Assembly: GCF_039614725.1 (NCBI RefSeq)
Contig: NZ_CP154859.1
Coordinates: 372,001-436,000 of the forward strand
Reading direction: 5' to 3'
Source: Thauera sp. JM12B12
GTDB taxonomy: Bacteria; Pseudomonadota; Gammaproteobacteria; Burkholderiales; Rhodocyclaceae
DNA: 64,000 nt
Made by a program: the position numbers and the translations under genes. Positions 51,840 through 61,146 of the stretch are shown in pieces. How positions within the stretch are numbered: position 1 is the first letter of the stretch; the number at the start of each line of letters is the position of its first letter. The notes under the pieces were generated by a model that had not been told where the DNA came from, searched no databases, and was given only the letters and a program-made list of their open reading frames with translations.

Positions 51840-53636
51840 ATGCCCCTGTACGCCCCGCCCCTGCGCGACATGCAGTTCGTTCTGCACGAAATGCTCGACG
51901 CCGTCGGCCAGCTCAAGGCCTGCCCGCTACATGCCGAGCTCGATGTGGACACCGTCAACGCCGTGCTGGAGGAGGCGGGCAGGTTCGCCGCCGAGGTCGT
52001 CTTTCCACTCAACGCCCGCGGCGATCGTGAAGGCTGCACGCTCGACCGCGCAACCCATGAGGTGCGCGCGCCCACGGGCTTCAAGGCGGCCTACGCGCAG
52101 TACGTCGAGGGCGGCTGGCCCGCGCTTGCCTGCGATCCGGAGCATGGCGGGCAGGGCCTGCCCCTGGCGCTCAACCAATGTCTCTACGAGATGCTCAACA
52201 GCGCCAGCCAGGCATGGGCCATGTATCCCGGGCTGTCCCACGGCGCCTACGAGGCCCTTCATGCGCACGGCTCGCCCGCGCAGAAGGCGCTCTATCTGCC
52301 GCGGCTGACCAGCGGCGAATGGACCGGCACGATGTGTCTGACCGAGCCGCACTGCGGTACCGACCTCGGCCTGCTGCGCACCCGCGCCGAGCCGCTGGGC
52401 GACGGCAGCTACCGCATCAGTGGCGAGAAGATCTTCATCAGCGCCGGCGAGCACGATCTGGCCGCCAACATCGTGCATCTGGTGCTCGCCCGCCTGCCCG
52501 ACGCGCCGGCGGGCAGCAAGGGGATCTCGCTCTTCATCGTGCCCAAGTTCCTCGTCAATGCCGACGGCTCCCTCGGCGCGCGCAACGGCATCCACTGCGG
52601 CGGCCTGGAGCACAAGATGGGCATCCACGGCAATGCCACCTGCCAGATGGTGCTCGAGGGCGCGCTTGGCACCCTGGTGGGCGAGCCCAACAAGGGCCTG
52701 CAGGCGATGTTCGTGATGATGAACGCCGCCCGCCTGGGCGTGGGCAACCAGAGCCTGGGGCTGACCGAGGTCGCCTTCCAGAGCGCGCTCGCCTACGCGA
52801 AGGAGCGCATCCAGATGCGCAGCCTCTCGGGGCCCAAGGCCCCCGACAAGCCGGCCGATCCGATCATCGTGCACCCCGATGTGCGCCGCATGCTGCTCAC
52901 CGCCCGGGCGTATGCCGAAGGCGCACGCGCGCTGCTGTGCTTCTGCGCGGTGCTGGCGGACACGGAACTGCACCATCCGGACGAGTCCGTGCGGCGCGAC
53001 AGCGCCGAGCTGCTCGCGCTGCTCACGCCGATCGCCAAGGCCTTCGTCACCGACAACGGCTTCGCCGCCACCAACGCGTGCATGCAGGTCTTCGGCGGCC
53101 ACGGTTACATCCGGGAATGGGGCATGGAGCAGTTCGTGCGCGATGCCCGCATCAACATGATCTACGAGGGCACCAACACCGTGCAGAGCCTGGACCTGCT
53201 CGGGCGCAAGGTGCTCGGCAACGCCGGCGCAACGCTGCGGACCTTCGGCCGCCTGGTCGGCGCGCTGCTGCAGGACGAGAGCGGCAACGAGGCGATGGCC
53301 GCGTTTACCGCCCCGCTCGCGGAGCTCGGCGAGCAGTTGCTCGAGCTCACCGCCGAGATCGGTGCCAGCGCCCTGCAAGACCCGGACGAAGCGGGCGCCG
53401 CCGCGGTCCCCTATCTGCGCGTGGCCGGCCACTTCGTATTCGGCTACTTCTTCGCGCGGATGGCTGCGGTGGCGCTGAAGAAGATCGCCGCCGGCAGCAC
53501 CGACCCGTTCTACACTGCCAAGCTTCAGACCGCGCGCTTCTACTTCGCCCGCCTGTTCCCGGAGACGGCCACGCTGATGCGGCTGGCGCGAGCCGGCAGC
53601 GCGGCGCTGATGGAGACCGATGCCGCGCTGAGCTGA
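51840..53636 (+). CDS. Acyl-CoA dehydrogenase
   Basis: This FAD enzyme makes the first double bond in fatty acyl-CoA breakdown. It has 598 residues, the long form with a C-terminal extra domain. Blocks include GTMCLTEPHCGTDLGLLRTRAEP (substrate and FAD loop), EKIFISAGEHDLA, VFGGHGYIREWGMEQ and the catalytic Glu motif NMIYEGTN. ATG 51840 has GGAGGAGA upstream. It lies downstream of a consensus promoter with two PsrA-like operators, which suggests induction by long-chain acyl-CoA. Thioesterase and cupin genes follow in the same direction. Confidence 0.93.
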   Translation: MPLYAPPLRDMQFVLHEMLDAVGQLKACPLHAELDVDTVNAVLEEAGRFAAEVVFPLNARGDREGCTLDRATHEVRAPTGFKAAYAQYVEGGWPALACDPEHGGQGLPLALNQCLYEMLNSASQAWAMYPGLSHGAYEALHAHGSPAQKALYLPRLTSGEWTGTMCLTEPHCGTDLGLLRTRAEPLGDGSYRISGEKIFISAGEHDLAANIVHLVLARLPDAPAGSKGISLFIVPKFLVNADGSLGARNGIHCGGLEHKMGIHGNATCQMVLEGALGTLVGEPNKGLQAMFVMMNAARLGVGNQSLGLTEVAFQSALAYAKERIQMRSLSGPKAPDKPADPIIVHPDVRRMLLTARAYAEGARALLCFCAVLADTELHHPDESVRRDSAELLALLTPIAKAFVTDNGFAATNACMQVFGGHGYIREWGMEQFVRDARINMIYEGTNTVQSLDLLGRKVLGNAGATLRTFGRLVGALLQDESGNEAMAAFTAPLAELGEQLLELTAEIGASALQDPDEAGAAAVPYLRVAGHFVFGYFFARMAAVALKKIAAGSTDPFYTAKLQTARFYFARLFPETATLMRLARAGSAALMETDAALS

Positions 53637-53704
53637 GGTCCATGACCGGGGCCCGCGATCCGGGGCTCCGGCTCCCCACCCGGAATGCAAGGAGAAGCTC
53701 ACGC

Positions 53705-54196
53705 ATGTCGAAAACCCCCAGTCCCCCCCAAGGTCCGGTCCAGTTCGAGCCCGAGTTCATCGCCGGGGTGCGCGAGATCTTCGAGCACAAGATCGCCTTC
53801 AATGCGCTGATCGGCCTGCGCATCGACGATATCGACGGTGTGCGGGCCAGCGGGCGGATCGAGATGCGACCGGAACTGGTGGGACATTTCCTGCACAACC
53901 GCATCCATGGCGGCGTGATCTCGGCCTGCCTGGACGCCATGGGTGGCCTGGCGGTGATGGCCGCGATCGGCGCCCGCCATCTCGACGAGCCGCCTTTCCA
54001 GCGCCTGCACCGTTTCGGCAAGCTCGGCACCATCGATCTGCGCATCGATTACCTGCGCCCCGGCATCGGCGAGGCGTTTCGCATGGAGGCCGAGGTCCTG
54101 CGCCTGGGCTCGCGCGTTGCATCGACGCGGATGAGCTTTCTCGACGCCGATGGCAGGCTGCTCGCCACCGGCGCTGCGGCGTACATCGTGTCGTGA
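53705..54196 (+). CDS. Hotdog-fold thioesterase (PaaI-like)
   Basis: This is a 163-residue hotdog thioesterase that probably cleaves acyl-CoA. The key stretch is GHFLHNRIHGGVISACLDAMGGLAVM, which holds the HGG and the catalytic acid Asp as in PaaI-type enzymes. LRIDYLRPGIGEAFRMEAEVLRLGSRVASTRM is the long second strand. AAGGAGAAG precedes the ATG. It is 68 bp after the acyl-CoA dehydrogenase, so a shared operon is likely and it may rid the cell of stalled acyl-CoA. Confidence 0.87.
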   Translation: MSKTPSPPQGPVQFEPEFIAGVREIFEHKIAFNALIGLRIDDIDGVRASGRIEMRPELVGHFLHNRIHGGVISACLDAMGGLAVMAAIGARHLDEPPFQRLHRFGKLGTIDLRIDYLRPGIGEAFRMEAEVLRLGSRVASTRMSFLDADGRLLATGAAAYIVS

Positions 54197-54203
54197 GTGC
54201 GGA

Positions 54204-54548
54204 ATGAGCGCAGAGGCCCCCGCCAGCCCTCGCGGCAAGCTGTTCGCCGAGCTGCCGCCGCCTGCGGGCGGCGAGATCTTCCAGACCCTGTTCTCCCATT
54301 CGCGCTGCCGCATCGAGCGCATCGTCTCCCACGGCCACGCCAGCGCGCCCGGCGACTGGTACGACCAGGATGCGGACGAATGGGTGGTGCTGCTGAGCGG
54401 CGAGGCGGTGCTGCTGTTCGCCGACGGTGAAGCCGTGAGCCTGGCGTCGGGCGACTGGATCGCGATCCCTGCCCATCGCCGCCACCGGGTGGAGTCCACC
54501 TCGGCGGATGCGATGTGGCTGGCGGTGCATTGCAGCCCCGGCGATTGA
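54204..54548 (+). CDS. Cupin domain protein
   Basis: This is a 114-residue single-cupin protein. The barrel reads FSHSRCRIERIVSHGHASAPGDWYDQDADEWVVLLSGEAVLLF, then GDWIAIPAHRRHRVEST; the histidines could bind a metal. Many such small proteins exist in phosphomannose isomerase-like or oxalate-type cupins and their role is unknown. ATG 54204 lies 8 bp after the thioesterase stop, so the two are probably coupled. Confidence 0.83.
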   Translation: MSAEAPASPRGKLFAELPPPAGGEIFQTLFSHSRCRIERIVSHGHASAPGDWYDQDADEWVVLLSGEAVLLFADGEAVSLASGDWIAIPAHRRHRVESTSADAMWLAVHCSPGD

Positions 54549-54593
54549 TCTGCAGCCGCCTCCGGCGGCACTTGGCGGGCCCGGGGCGCCCAT

Positions 54594-54620
54594 GAAAAAC
54601 GGCGCCCCGAGGGGCGCCGT
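54594..54620 (-). terminator. Rho-independent terminator after amtB
   Basis: On the minus strand ACGGCGCCCC-TC-GGGGCGCCGT forms a perfect 10-bp stem followed by TTTTTC. It also lies after the convergent cupin gene. Confidence 0.85.
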
Positions 54621-54662
54621 GGAAAGTCGGGGTCCGAGGAGGAGGACCCCGGCGAGTGACGC

Positions 54663-55985
54663 TCAGTAGCGGTAGGCCGCTTCGCCGTGCGCCGTGGTGT
54701 CGAGACCCTCGCGCTCCTCGTCTTCCGGCACGCGCAGGCCGACCAGCAGATCCGCGACCTTGTAGGCGACGAAGGCGACCACCGCCGACCACACCACGGT
54801 CACGATCACGCTCCAGGTCTGGATCCACACCTGCGAGGCGATCGAGAAGTCCTCGGCACCGGTGCCGCCCAGGGCGGGGGCCGCGAACACGCCGGTCAGG
54901 ATCGCGCCGACGATGCCGCCCACGCCATGTACGCCGAACACGTCGAGCGCGTCGTCCGCACCGAGCATGCGCTTGAGACCGTTCACCCCCCAGATGCAGA
55001 TGAAGCCCGACAGCGTGCCGATCACGATCGCGCCCATCGGGCCGACCGAGCCGCAGGCCGGGGTGATCGCCACCAGGCCGGCGACCGCACCCGAGGCCGC
55101 ACCCAGCATCGAGGGCTTGCCTTTCAGCAGCGCCTCGCCGAGCGACCAGGCCAGCACCGCAGCGGCCGTGGCGACCAGCGTGTTGATGAAGGCGAGCGCG
55201 GCGCCCGAGGTGGCTTCGAGGTTGGAGCCGGCGTTGAAGCCGAACCAGCCCACCCACAGCAGCGAGGCTCCGACCATGGTCAGCGTCAGGCTGTGCGGCG
55301 CCAGCGACTCGCGGCCGTAGCCGATGCGCTTGCCAACCATGTAGGCGCCCACCAGGCCGGCGATACCGGCGTTGATGTGCACCACGGTGCCGCCGGCGAA
55401 GTCGAGCGCGCCGTCCTCGAGCAGGTAGCCGCCCGGGCCCCACACCATGTGGCAGATCGGCAGGTAGCACAGGGTGAACCAGATCACCGAGAAGATCAGC
55501 ACCGCCGAGAACTTCATGCGTTCAGCGAAGGCGCCGACGATGAGCGCCCCGGTGATGCCCGCGAAGGTGGCCTGGAAGGCGATGAAGGCGAACTCGGGCA
55601 GCTTCACGGTCTCGGTGAAGGTGTCGGCGAGCGAGTCGATCGTCACCCCGGACAGGAAGACCTTGTCGAGCGAGCCGATGAAGGGGCTCGCTTCGGTGAA
55701 GGCCAGGCTGTAGCCGTAGATCGCGAACAGCAGCGCGTTGAGCGAGAACACCGTCATCACCTGCATCAGCACCGACAGCATGTTCTTGGCGCGCACCAGG
55801 CCGCCGTAGAACAGCGCCAGGCCGGGCAGGGCCATCATCAGCACGAGCAGCGTGGAGGTCATGATCCAGGCCACGTCGCCCTTGTTGACCTCGACCGCGG
55901 CGGCGGCGGCCTCCTGGGCGAAGGCGCCGCCCGATGCGCCGGCGAGCAGGGCTGCAGCCGGCAGGAATGCGAAGAGCTTCTTCAT
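54663..55985 (-). CDS. amtB: Ammonium transporter AmtB
   Basis: This is the trimeric ammonium channel, 440 residues with a signal peptide (MKKLFAFLPAAALLAGASGGAFAQ) and 11 helices. The twin pore histidines are in GGTVVHINAGIAGL and VFGVHGVGGIVGAIL. FYGGLVRAKNMLSVLMQ and FAFIAFQATFAGITGALIVGAFAERMKF are typical. It is last in porin-glnK-amtB and 14 bp from glnK. Under ammonia-rich conditions GlnK would block the channel. The promoter is sigma-54/NtrC-type upstream of the porin gene. Confidence 0.95.
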   Translation of the reverse strand: MKKLFAFLPAAALLAGASGGAFAQEAAAAAVEVNKGDVAWIMTSTLLVLMMALPGLALFYGGLVRAKNMLSVLMQVMTVFSLNALLFAIYGYSLAFTEASPFIGSLDKVFLSGVTIDSLADTFTETVKLPEFAFIAFQATFAGITGALIVGAFAERMKFSAVLIFSVIWFTLCYLPICHMVWGPGGYLLEDGALDFAGGTVVHINAGIAGLVGAYMVGKRIGYGRESLAPHSLTLTMVGASLLWVGWFGFNAGSNLEATSGAALAFINTLVATAAAVLAWSLGEALLKGKPSMLGAASGAVAGLVAITPACGSVGPMGAIVIGTLSGFICIWGVNGLKRMLGADDALDVFGVHGVGGIVGAILTGVFAAPALGGTGAEDFSIASQVWIQTWSVIVTVVWSAVVAFVAYKVADLLVGLRVPEDEEREGLDTTAHGEAAYRY

Positions 55986-55999
55986 TTTGCGGTTCTCCC

Positions 56000-56374
<375 letters not shown>

Positions 56375-57082
56375 TCAGAAGCTCTTGCTGACGGACAGGA
56401 TCACGCGCGAGTCGGCGAGGTCGCTGTTGTTCACATCGGTGTCGACGTAGTGCAGGCCGAAGTTCAGCCCCACGAACTCCTTGGAGACGCTCAGTTTCCA
56501 GTCGGTGTAGTCGTCCTGGCCCTTGATGTCGTTGTATCCGACGTGGGCGCCCAGGGTGACGCCGTAGCCGACATCGACCGCGGCGCTCAGGTCGTAGTAC
56601 TGGCTGCCGTCGGAATTCGTGTAGCCGAACAGGTCGGTGAAGGCATACGAGTACTTGAAGGACAGGAACTCCCACGACAGGCCGACGTAACCCTCGAGCG
56701 TGTTCGGGCTGTTGTAGGGCTTCGGATAGCTGCCCGGGTAGTAGTACTGCAGCAGGCCGACGTCGTAGCCGATGGCGCCGACGCTGCCCTTGTAGCCGCC
56801 GTAGATGTCGATCTCGAGGCTGTTGCTGACGTTCGGGCTGCTGTCGGACAGCCAGGACACGTTCGAGCCCCACACGCCGACGTAGAGGCCGCTGTCGTGG
56901 GCGTAGTCGAAGCCGCCCTGCAGCGCCGGTCGCTCGTCGGTCTGGCTGTAGCCGCGGTAGGCGTAGTCGGAGACGAGGCCGACGTTGGCGGCGATCGGGC
57001 TGTCCTCGGCATGGACGCTGCCGGCGAAGGGCAGGGCGGCGAGGAGGGTGGCAAGCGTTGCAGCGGCGGTCTTGGTTTTCAT
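56375..57082 (-). CDS. TorF-like outer-membrane porin in the glnK-amtB operon
   Basis: This is an exported beta-barrel protein of 235 residues. The signal peptide is MKTKTAAATLATLLAALPFAGSVHA. The mature protein begins NVGLVSDYAYRGYSQTDERPALQGGFDYAHDSGLYVGVWGSNV, the sign of the Gcw_chp/TorF putative-porin family. Alternating hydrophobic and Gly/Tyr-rich strands run to a terminal phenylalanine (ILSVSKSF), the usual C-terminus of an outer-membrane barrel. The ATG at 57082 is chosen over 57088 because AGGAG is then at proper spacing. As first gene of the nitrogen operon it may let ammonium or another nitrogen source through the outer membrane. Confidence 0.85.
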   Translation of the reverse strand: MKTKTAAATLATLLAALPFAGSVHAEDSPIAANVGLVSDYAYRGYSQTDERPALQGGFDYAHDSGLYVGVWGSNVSWLSDSSPNVSNSLEIDIYGGYKGSVGAIGYDVGLLQYYYPGSYPKPYNSPNTLEGYVGLSWEFLSFKYSYAFTDLFGYTNSDGSQYYDLSAAVDVGYGVTLGAHVGYNDIKGQDDYTDWKLSVSKEFVGLNFGLHYVDTDVNNSDLADSRVILSVSKSF

Positions 57083-57130
57083 GATCATCTCCTGGGAAAG
57101 GGTGTCGGAATGCGTGACGAGGACCCTTAA

Positions 57131-57146
57131 GCAGATCGTGTGCCAG
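57131..57146 (-). promoter_or_regulatory. Sigma-54 promoter of the porin-glnK-amtB operon
   Basis: On the minus strand TGGCACACGATCTGCT matches TGGCACG-N4-TTGCW with two changes, GG and GC 12 bases apart. It lies 49 bp before the porin ATG. Confidence 0.75.
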
Positions 57147-57241
57147 CTTTGCAGATGCCTTGTGCTTAGGGCGTTTGGAGTGGAGTGGCAGGCGTTTTTG
57201 TTGCGCTGCGCAATCGTTTCGCGCACGAAACTGGGTCGCAA

Positions 57242-57258
57242 TGCACTGAAGTGGTGCA
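57242..57258 (-). promoter_or_regulatory. NtrC-type enhancer
   Basis: TGCACTGAAGTGGTGCA fits the NtrC site TGCACC-N5-GGTGCA with one mismatch. It lies about 100 bp upstream of the -24/-12 promoter. A weaker second site may be near 57221-57240. Confidence 0.7.
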
Positions 57259-57344
57259 TGTCGCCCCGAGCAGGGGGCTATTCCGGTGCGGGACGAGCGG
57301 CGTGCTAGACTTTGCGCCGTCTTCACACCTTTCCGCAGGCGATC

Positions 57345-57596
57345 ATGAGCACTCCCCGCTTCCTCGACGAAATCGGCGCCAAGCTTTCCGAAATTGCGGC
57401 CAACAGTCCGGTGCGCGACATCGAAAAGAACGCCAAAGCCATGCTCGGCGGCGCGCTCGGCAAGCTCGATCTGGTCACGCGCGAGGAATTCGAGGTGCAG
57501 CGCGAGGTGCTCGCCCACGCCCGCGAGAAGCTGGCCGAGCTCGAGGCCCGCGTCGCCGAACTCGAAGCGCGCCTCGCCGGCGGCGACAAGTCCTGA
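57345..57596 (+). CDS. ubiK: Ubiquinone biosynthesis accessory factor UbiK
   Basis: This is an 83-residue protein, all helical. The C-terminal half is a coiled coil (REVLAHAREKLAELEARVAELEARLAGG); the N-terminal half is RFLDEIGAKLSEIAANSPVRDIEKNAKAMLGGALGKLDLVTREEFEVQ, the UbiK/YqiC (BMFP) pattern. UbiK partners UbiJ in the late ubiquinone complex. ATG 57345. It is divergent from the nitrogen operon. Confidence 0.87.
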   Translation: MSTPRFLDEIGAKLSEIAANSPVRDIEKNAKAMLGGALGKLDLVTREEFEVQREVLAHAREKLAELEARVAELEARLAGGDKS

Positions 57597-57648
57597 GGAC
57601 GCCCCGCGCCCGGACGGGGCGCCGTGCGATGCGTTTCAGATAATCGCT

Positions 57649-57676
57649 TTGTCATAAGCTGCGTCTCCGCTAGACT
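57649..57676 (+). promoter_or_regulatory. Sigma-70 promoter of comM
   Basis: TTGTCA (57649) and TAGACT (57671) are 16 bp apart; the start would be near 57683, followed by CAGGAG and the ATG at 57704. Confidence 0.5.
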
Positions 57677-57703
57677 GGCGCCCCGCCCAGTCAGGAGATG
57701 CAG

Positions 57704-59218
57704 ATGTCGCTCGCGCTCGTGCGCACCCGCGCGCTCGAAGGACTCGTCGCGCCCGAGGTCACGGTCGAGGTCCATCTCGCCAACGGGCTGCCGGCATTCA
57801 GCCTGGTCGGGCTGGCCGACACCGAGGTGCGCGAGGCCCGCGATCGTGTGCGCGCGGCGATCCAGTCCTCGCAGTTCGAATTTCCCCAACGCCGCATCAC
57901 CGTCAACCTGGCGCCTGCCGACCTGCCGAAGGAGGGCGGGCGCTTCGACTTGGCGATCGCGGTCGGCATCCTGGTGGCCTCGGGGCAGGTCGCGGGGCGT
58001 CTGCTCGAGGGGCTGGAGTTCTGTGGCGAGCTGTCGCTGAACGGCGATCTGCGCCCGGTGCGCGGGGTGCTGGCGGCGGCGCTCGCGGCGGCCCGGGTGG
58101 CGCGCGGTCTGGTGCTGCCCGCAGGCAACGCGGCCGAGGCGGCGCTGGCACGGCGCGCCCAGGTGCTGCCGGCGGCGAGCCTGCTCGCGGTGTGTGCGCA
58201 TCTCAATGGCCATACCGCCATCGAAACCACGAGCCGCGCGGATTCGACGGCGCCACGGCCGGCCGCAGCGGGCGCGCAGGGGGCCGACCTCGCCGATGTG
58301 CGCGGACAACTGCAGGCGCGGCGTGCGCTCGAGGTGGCAGCGGGCGGCAGTCATTCGCTGCTGCTCTTCGGCCCGCCGGGCGCCGGCAAGTCGATGCTGG
58401 CGCAGCGCCTGCCCGGCGTGCTGCCGCCGATGAGCGAGGAGGAGGCGATCGAGGCCGCCGCGGTGGCCTCGATCGAGGGCGCCTTCGATATCCGCGACTG
58501 GGGGCGACGGCCGTTTCGCGCACCACACCATTCGTCGTCGTCGGCGGCGCTGGTCGGTGGCGGTGCGGTGCCGCGTCCGGGGGAGATTTCGCTTGCCCAT
58601 CGCGGCGTGTTGTTTCTGGATGAACTGCCCGAATTCGACCGCCGCGTGCTCGAATCACTGCGCGAGCCGCTCGAGACCGGCACGATCACGGTGTCGCGGG
58701 CGCGCCGACGGGCGGAATTTCCCGCCCGCTTCCAGCTCGTCGCCGCGATGAACCCCTGTCCCTGCGGCCACCATGGTGACCCCCAGCGCAACTGCCGGTG
58801 CACGCCCGACCAGGTCGCGCGCTACCGCGCCCGCCTGTCCGGGCCGCTGCTCGACCGCATCGACCTCGTCGTGGAGGTGCCGGCGATCGCGCCCGAGGCG
58901 CTCGCCGGCAGCGCACCCGGCGAGGATTCGGCCGCCGTTCGCGCCCGCGTCGAGCATGCGCGCACGGTGCAGATCGCACGCCAGGGCTGCGCCAACGCCG
59001 ACCTGTCCGCCGGCGACGTGGAACGCCACTGCCGCCCCGATGCGGGAGGGGATCGCCTGCTGCAGCAGAGCATGCAGCGGCTGCAGCTGTCGGCGAGGGC
59101 GTATCATCGCGTGCTCCGGGTGGCGCGCACGCTTGCGGACCTCGTCGATGCGCCCCGCCCCGGCGTCGCGCACATCGCCGAGGCGATCCAGTACCGCCGC
59201 AGCCTCGACGGCCGCTGA
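57704..59218 (+). CDS. comM: YifB/ComM-family AAA+ helicase
   Basis: This Mg-chelatase-like AAA+ protein (504 residues) drives branch migration when transformed DNA integrates. The N-terminal domain (SLALVRTRALEGLVAPEVTVEVHLANGLPAFSLVGLAD) is followed by Walker A LLLFGPPGAGKSMLAQRLP, then RAPHHSSSSAALVGGG and Walker B LAHRGVLFLDELPEF. The zinc-like CPCGHHGDPQRNCRCTP and the final helices (LSARAYHRVLRVARTLADL) complete the family. The start ATG at 57704 has CAGGAG at proper distance; ATG 57698 is too close. Confidence 0.92.
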   Translation: MSLALVRTRALEGLVAPEVTVEVHLANGLPAFSLVGLADTEVREARDRVRAAIQSSQFEFPQRRITVNLAPADLPKEGGRFDLAIAVGILVASGQVAGRLLEGLEFCGELSLNGDLRPVRGVLAAALAAARVARGLVLPAGNAAEAALARRAQVLPAASLLAVCAHLNGHTAIETTSRADSTAPRPAAAGAQGADLADVRGQLQARRALEVAAGGSHSLLLFGPPGAGKSMLAQRLPGVLPPMSEEEAIEAAAVASIEGAFDIRDWGRRPFRAPHHSSSSAALVGGGAVPRPGEISLAHRGVLFLDELPEFDRRVLESLREPLETGTITVSRARRRAEFPARFQLVAAMNPCPCGHHGDPQRNCRCTPDQVARYRARLSGPLLDRIDLVVEVPAIAPEALAGSAPGEDSAAVRARVEHARTVQIARQGCANADLSAGDVERHCRPDAGGDRLLQQSMQRLQLSARAYHRVLRVARTLADLVDAPRPGVAHIAEAIQYRRSLDGR

Positions 59219-59283
59219 AGCCGCCGTAGGCGAGCTTGCCGGCTGGCCCCGGCGCGTCGTCCTCTCCCGCTCACAAGGCCTGC

Positions 59284-60480
59284 ATGCGCTCCAATCCCTC
59301 CACCGACCGCCTCGCCTTCATGCTGGCGATGCTCTCCGCCATCGGTCCGTTCGCGATCGATGCCTACCTGCCCGCGTTTCCGCACATCGCCGCCTCGCTC
59401 GCCGCCACCCAGCTCGAGGTGCAGCAGACGCTCACCGTCTACATGGCGGCGCTTGCACTGATGGTGCTGTGGCATGGTGCGCTCGCCGACCGCTTCGGTC
59501 GTCGCCGCGTGCTGCTGGCGCTCACTGCGCTGTTCGCGCTTGCCTCGCTGATCTGTGCGCTGGCGCCGAGCATCGAGTGGCTGTGGGTGGGACGCGCGCT
59601 GCAGGGGGTGAGCGGCGGCGCCGGGGTGGTGGTCGGGCGCGCCGTGGTGCGCGACCTGCACGACGGGCCGCAGGCGCAACGCCTGATGTCACGGGTGATG
59701 CTGATCTTCGCGCTGGCGCCGGCGCTGGCGCCGATGGTCGGTGCCGGACTGCTGGCGCTTGCCGGCTGGCGTTCGATCTTCGTCTTCCTGGCGGCCTTCG
59801 GGGCACTGCTGAGCTGGATGGTGTGGCGCTTCCTGCCGGAGACCCTGGATGTCGAGTCACGACAGCCGCTGCACCCGTTGAACCTGCTGCGCGGCTACGC
59901 CGGCGTGTTCTCCCATCCGGCCTTCATGCTGCTGGCGGCAGCGATCGCGCTCAATTTCAACGGCTTCTTCGTGTATGTGCTGTCGGCGCCCGTGTTCATC
60001 ATCGAGCACCTCGGCCTGGGCAGCGGCGGCTTCATCTGGCTGTTCGGTCCGGCGGTGGCCGGCATGATGCTGGGCTCGATGCTGTCCGAGCGGGTTGCAG
60101 GGCGGTGGTCGCAGGTGCGCACGGTGGCGACCGGCTTCGCGCTGATGTTCCTCGCGCTGGCCCTGAACCTCGCCGTGTCCGGTCTGATGCCGGCGGGCGT
60201 GCCGCAGTCGGTGCTGCCGATCGGGCTGTTCGCATGCGGCATGTCGATTGCGATGCCGGCGATGAGTCTGCTCGCGCTCGAGCTGTTCCCGACCCGGCGC
60301 GGCATGGCCTCGAGCTGCCAGAGCTTCCTGCAGATCGGCCTCAACGCCGTCACCGCCGGCATGACTGCGCCGCTGCTGTGGGGGAGTCCCCTCAGCCTGG
60401 CGGGCGGCATGGCGATGTTCACGGCCGCTGGTCTCGTTGCCTGGCTGCTGTGGCTGCGTCTGCCGCCGGCCCGGCGCTGA
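59284..60480 (+). CDS. Bcr/CflA-type multidrug efflux MFS transporter
   Basis: This is a 398-residue major facilitator protein with 12 helices, pumping drugs out by proton antiport. The N-terminus (LAFMLAMLSAIGPFAIDAYLPAFPHIAASL) with the Asp of the Bcr motif, the A-motif GALADRFGRRRVLL, and the RALQGVSGGAGVVVGRAVVRDL motif C are all typical of Bcr/CflA. ATG 59284. Substrates unknown. Confidence 0.88.
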   Translation: MRSNPSTDRLAFMLAMLSAIGPFAIDAYLPAFPHIAASLAATQLEVQQTLTVYMAALALMVLWHGALADRFGRRRVLLALTALFALASLICALAPSIEWLWVGRALQGVSGGAGVVVGRAVVRDLHDGPQAQRLMSRVMLIFALAPALAPMVGAGLLALAGWRSIFVFLAAFGALLSWMVWRFLPETLDVESRQPLHPLNLLRGYAGVFSHPAFMLLAAAIALNFNGFFVYVLSAPVFIIEHLGLGSGGFIWLFGPAVAGMMLGSMLSERVAGRWSQVRTVATGFALMFLALALNLAVSGLMPAGVPQSVLPIGLFACGMSIAMPAMSLLALELFPTRRGMASSCQSFLQIGLNAVTAGMTAPLLWGSPLSLAGGMAMFTAAGLVAWLLWLRLPPARR

Positions 60481-60483
60481 CGC

Positions 60484-60876
60484 TCAGCACTGCTCCCAGG
60501 GCAGCCCGTCGTGGCGCCAGCCGTTTACCGAATTGCGGTGGTGGTCGGCGTCGAGCTCGCCTTCGAAGCCGTACATCACGTTGTAGACGGTGGTGAAGCC
60601 GGCCTCGAGCAGGGCCTTGCCGGCGACCTCCGAGCGGTTGCCCGAACGGCAGATCAGCACCAGCGGGCGGTGTCCGCCGTTACCGGCGAGCTTCTTCACC
60701 TCTCCGATGAAGTTCGGGTTCACTTCCCAGTCCGGGCCGTCGTTCCACGACACGTGGATGGCGCCGACCGGGTGGCCGACGAAAAGGTACTCGATCTCGC
60801 TGCGAACATCGATGAGCAGGGCGTCGGGGGTGGAGTGCAGCAGCTCGTACGCCTCGGTCGGGGTGATGTGCTTCAC
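60484..60876 (-). CDS. Single-domain rhodanese-like protein
   Basis: This is a cytosolic sulfurtransferase of 130 residues. The active loop CRSGNR lies in VLICRSGNRSEVAGKALLEAGF, so the catalytic Cys is present. DVRSEIEYLFVGHPVGAIHVSW is the first rhodanese motif. The start is GTG at 60876 with AAGGAGA upstream. The rhodanese could supply sulfur to a partner that is not visible here. Convergent with the MFS gene. Confidence 0.85.
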   Translation of the reverse strand: MKHITPTEAYELLHSTPDALLIDVRSEIEYLFVGHPVGAIHVSWNDGPDWEVNPNFIGEVKKLAGNGGHRPLVLICRSGNRSEVAGKALLEAGFTTVYNVMYGFEGELDADHHRNSVNGWRHDGLPWEQC

Positions 60877-60904
60877 GGCCTGTCTCCTTGTCGTTGGGCG
60901 CAGG

Positions 60905-60910
60905 ATTATA
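60905..60910 (-). promoter_or_regulatory. -10 element of the rhodanese gene
   Basis: TATAAT on the minus strand 29 bp before the GTG; the -35 is weak. Confidence 0.35.
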
Positions 60911-61146
60911 TTCTGAACAACCGATGGTGGCCTTCCGTGACGCGGCGGGCAGGTGGAAGGGCGCAGTCGTCGGGCTGTACTGGTTGGCCCTGATGCCGCA
61001 GCCCTGGCGCTTCCGCTATAAACTGGGCGCTTCTGATGTTTCCTGGTTTTCAGGTCATTTTGGCGCGCCGGCTCGCGAATGCGCAGGGCGGCGCCGTTTT
61101 TGCGCCGGCCTCGCCGGCCCGGTCCGGTGCAAGGAATTCCGACGCT

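Noticed and set aside
57600-57621. GC hairpin after ubiK
   Set aside because: CGCCCCG/CGGGGCG stem is short and lacks a T-run; not called as terminator.
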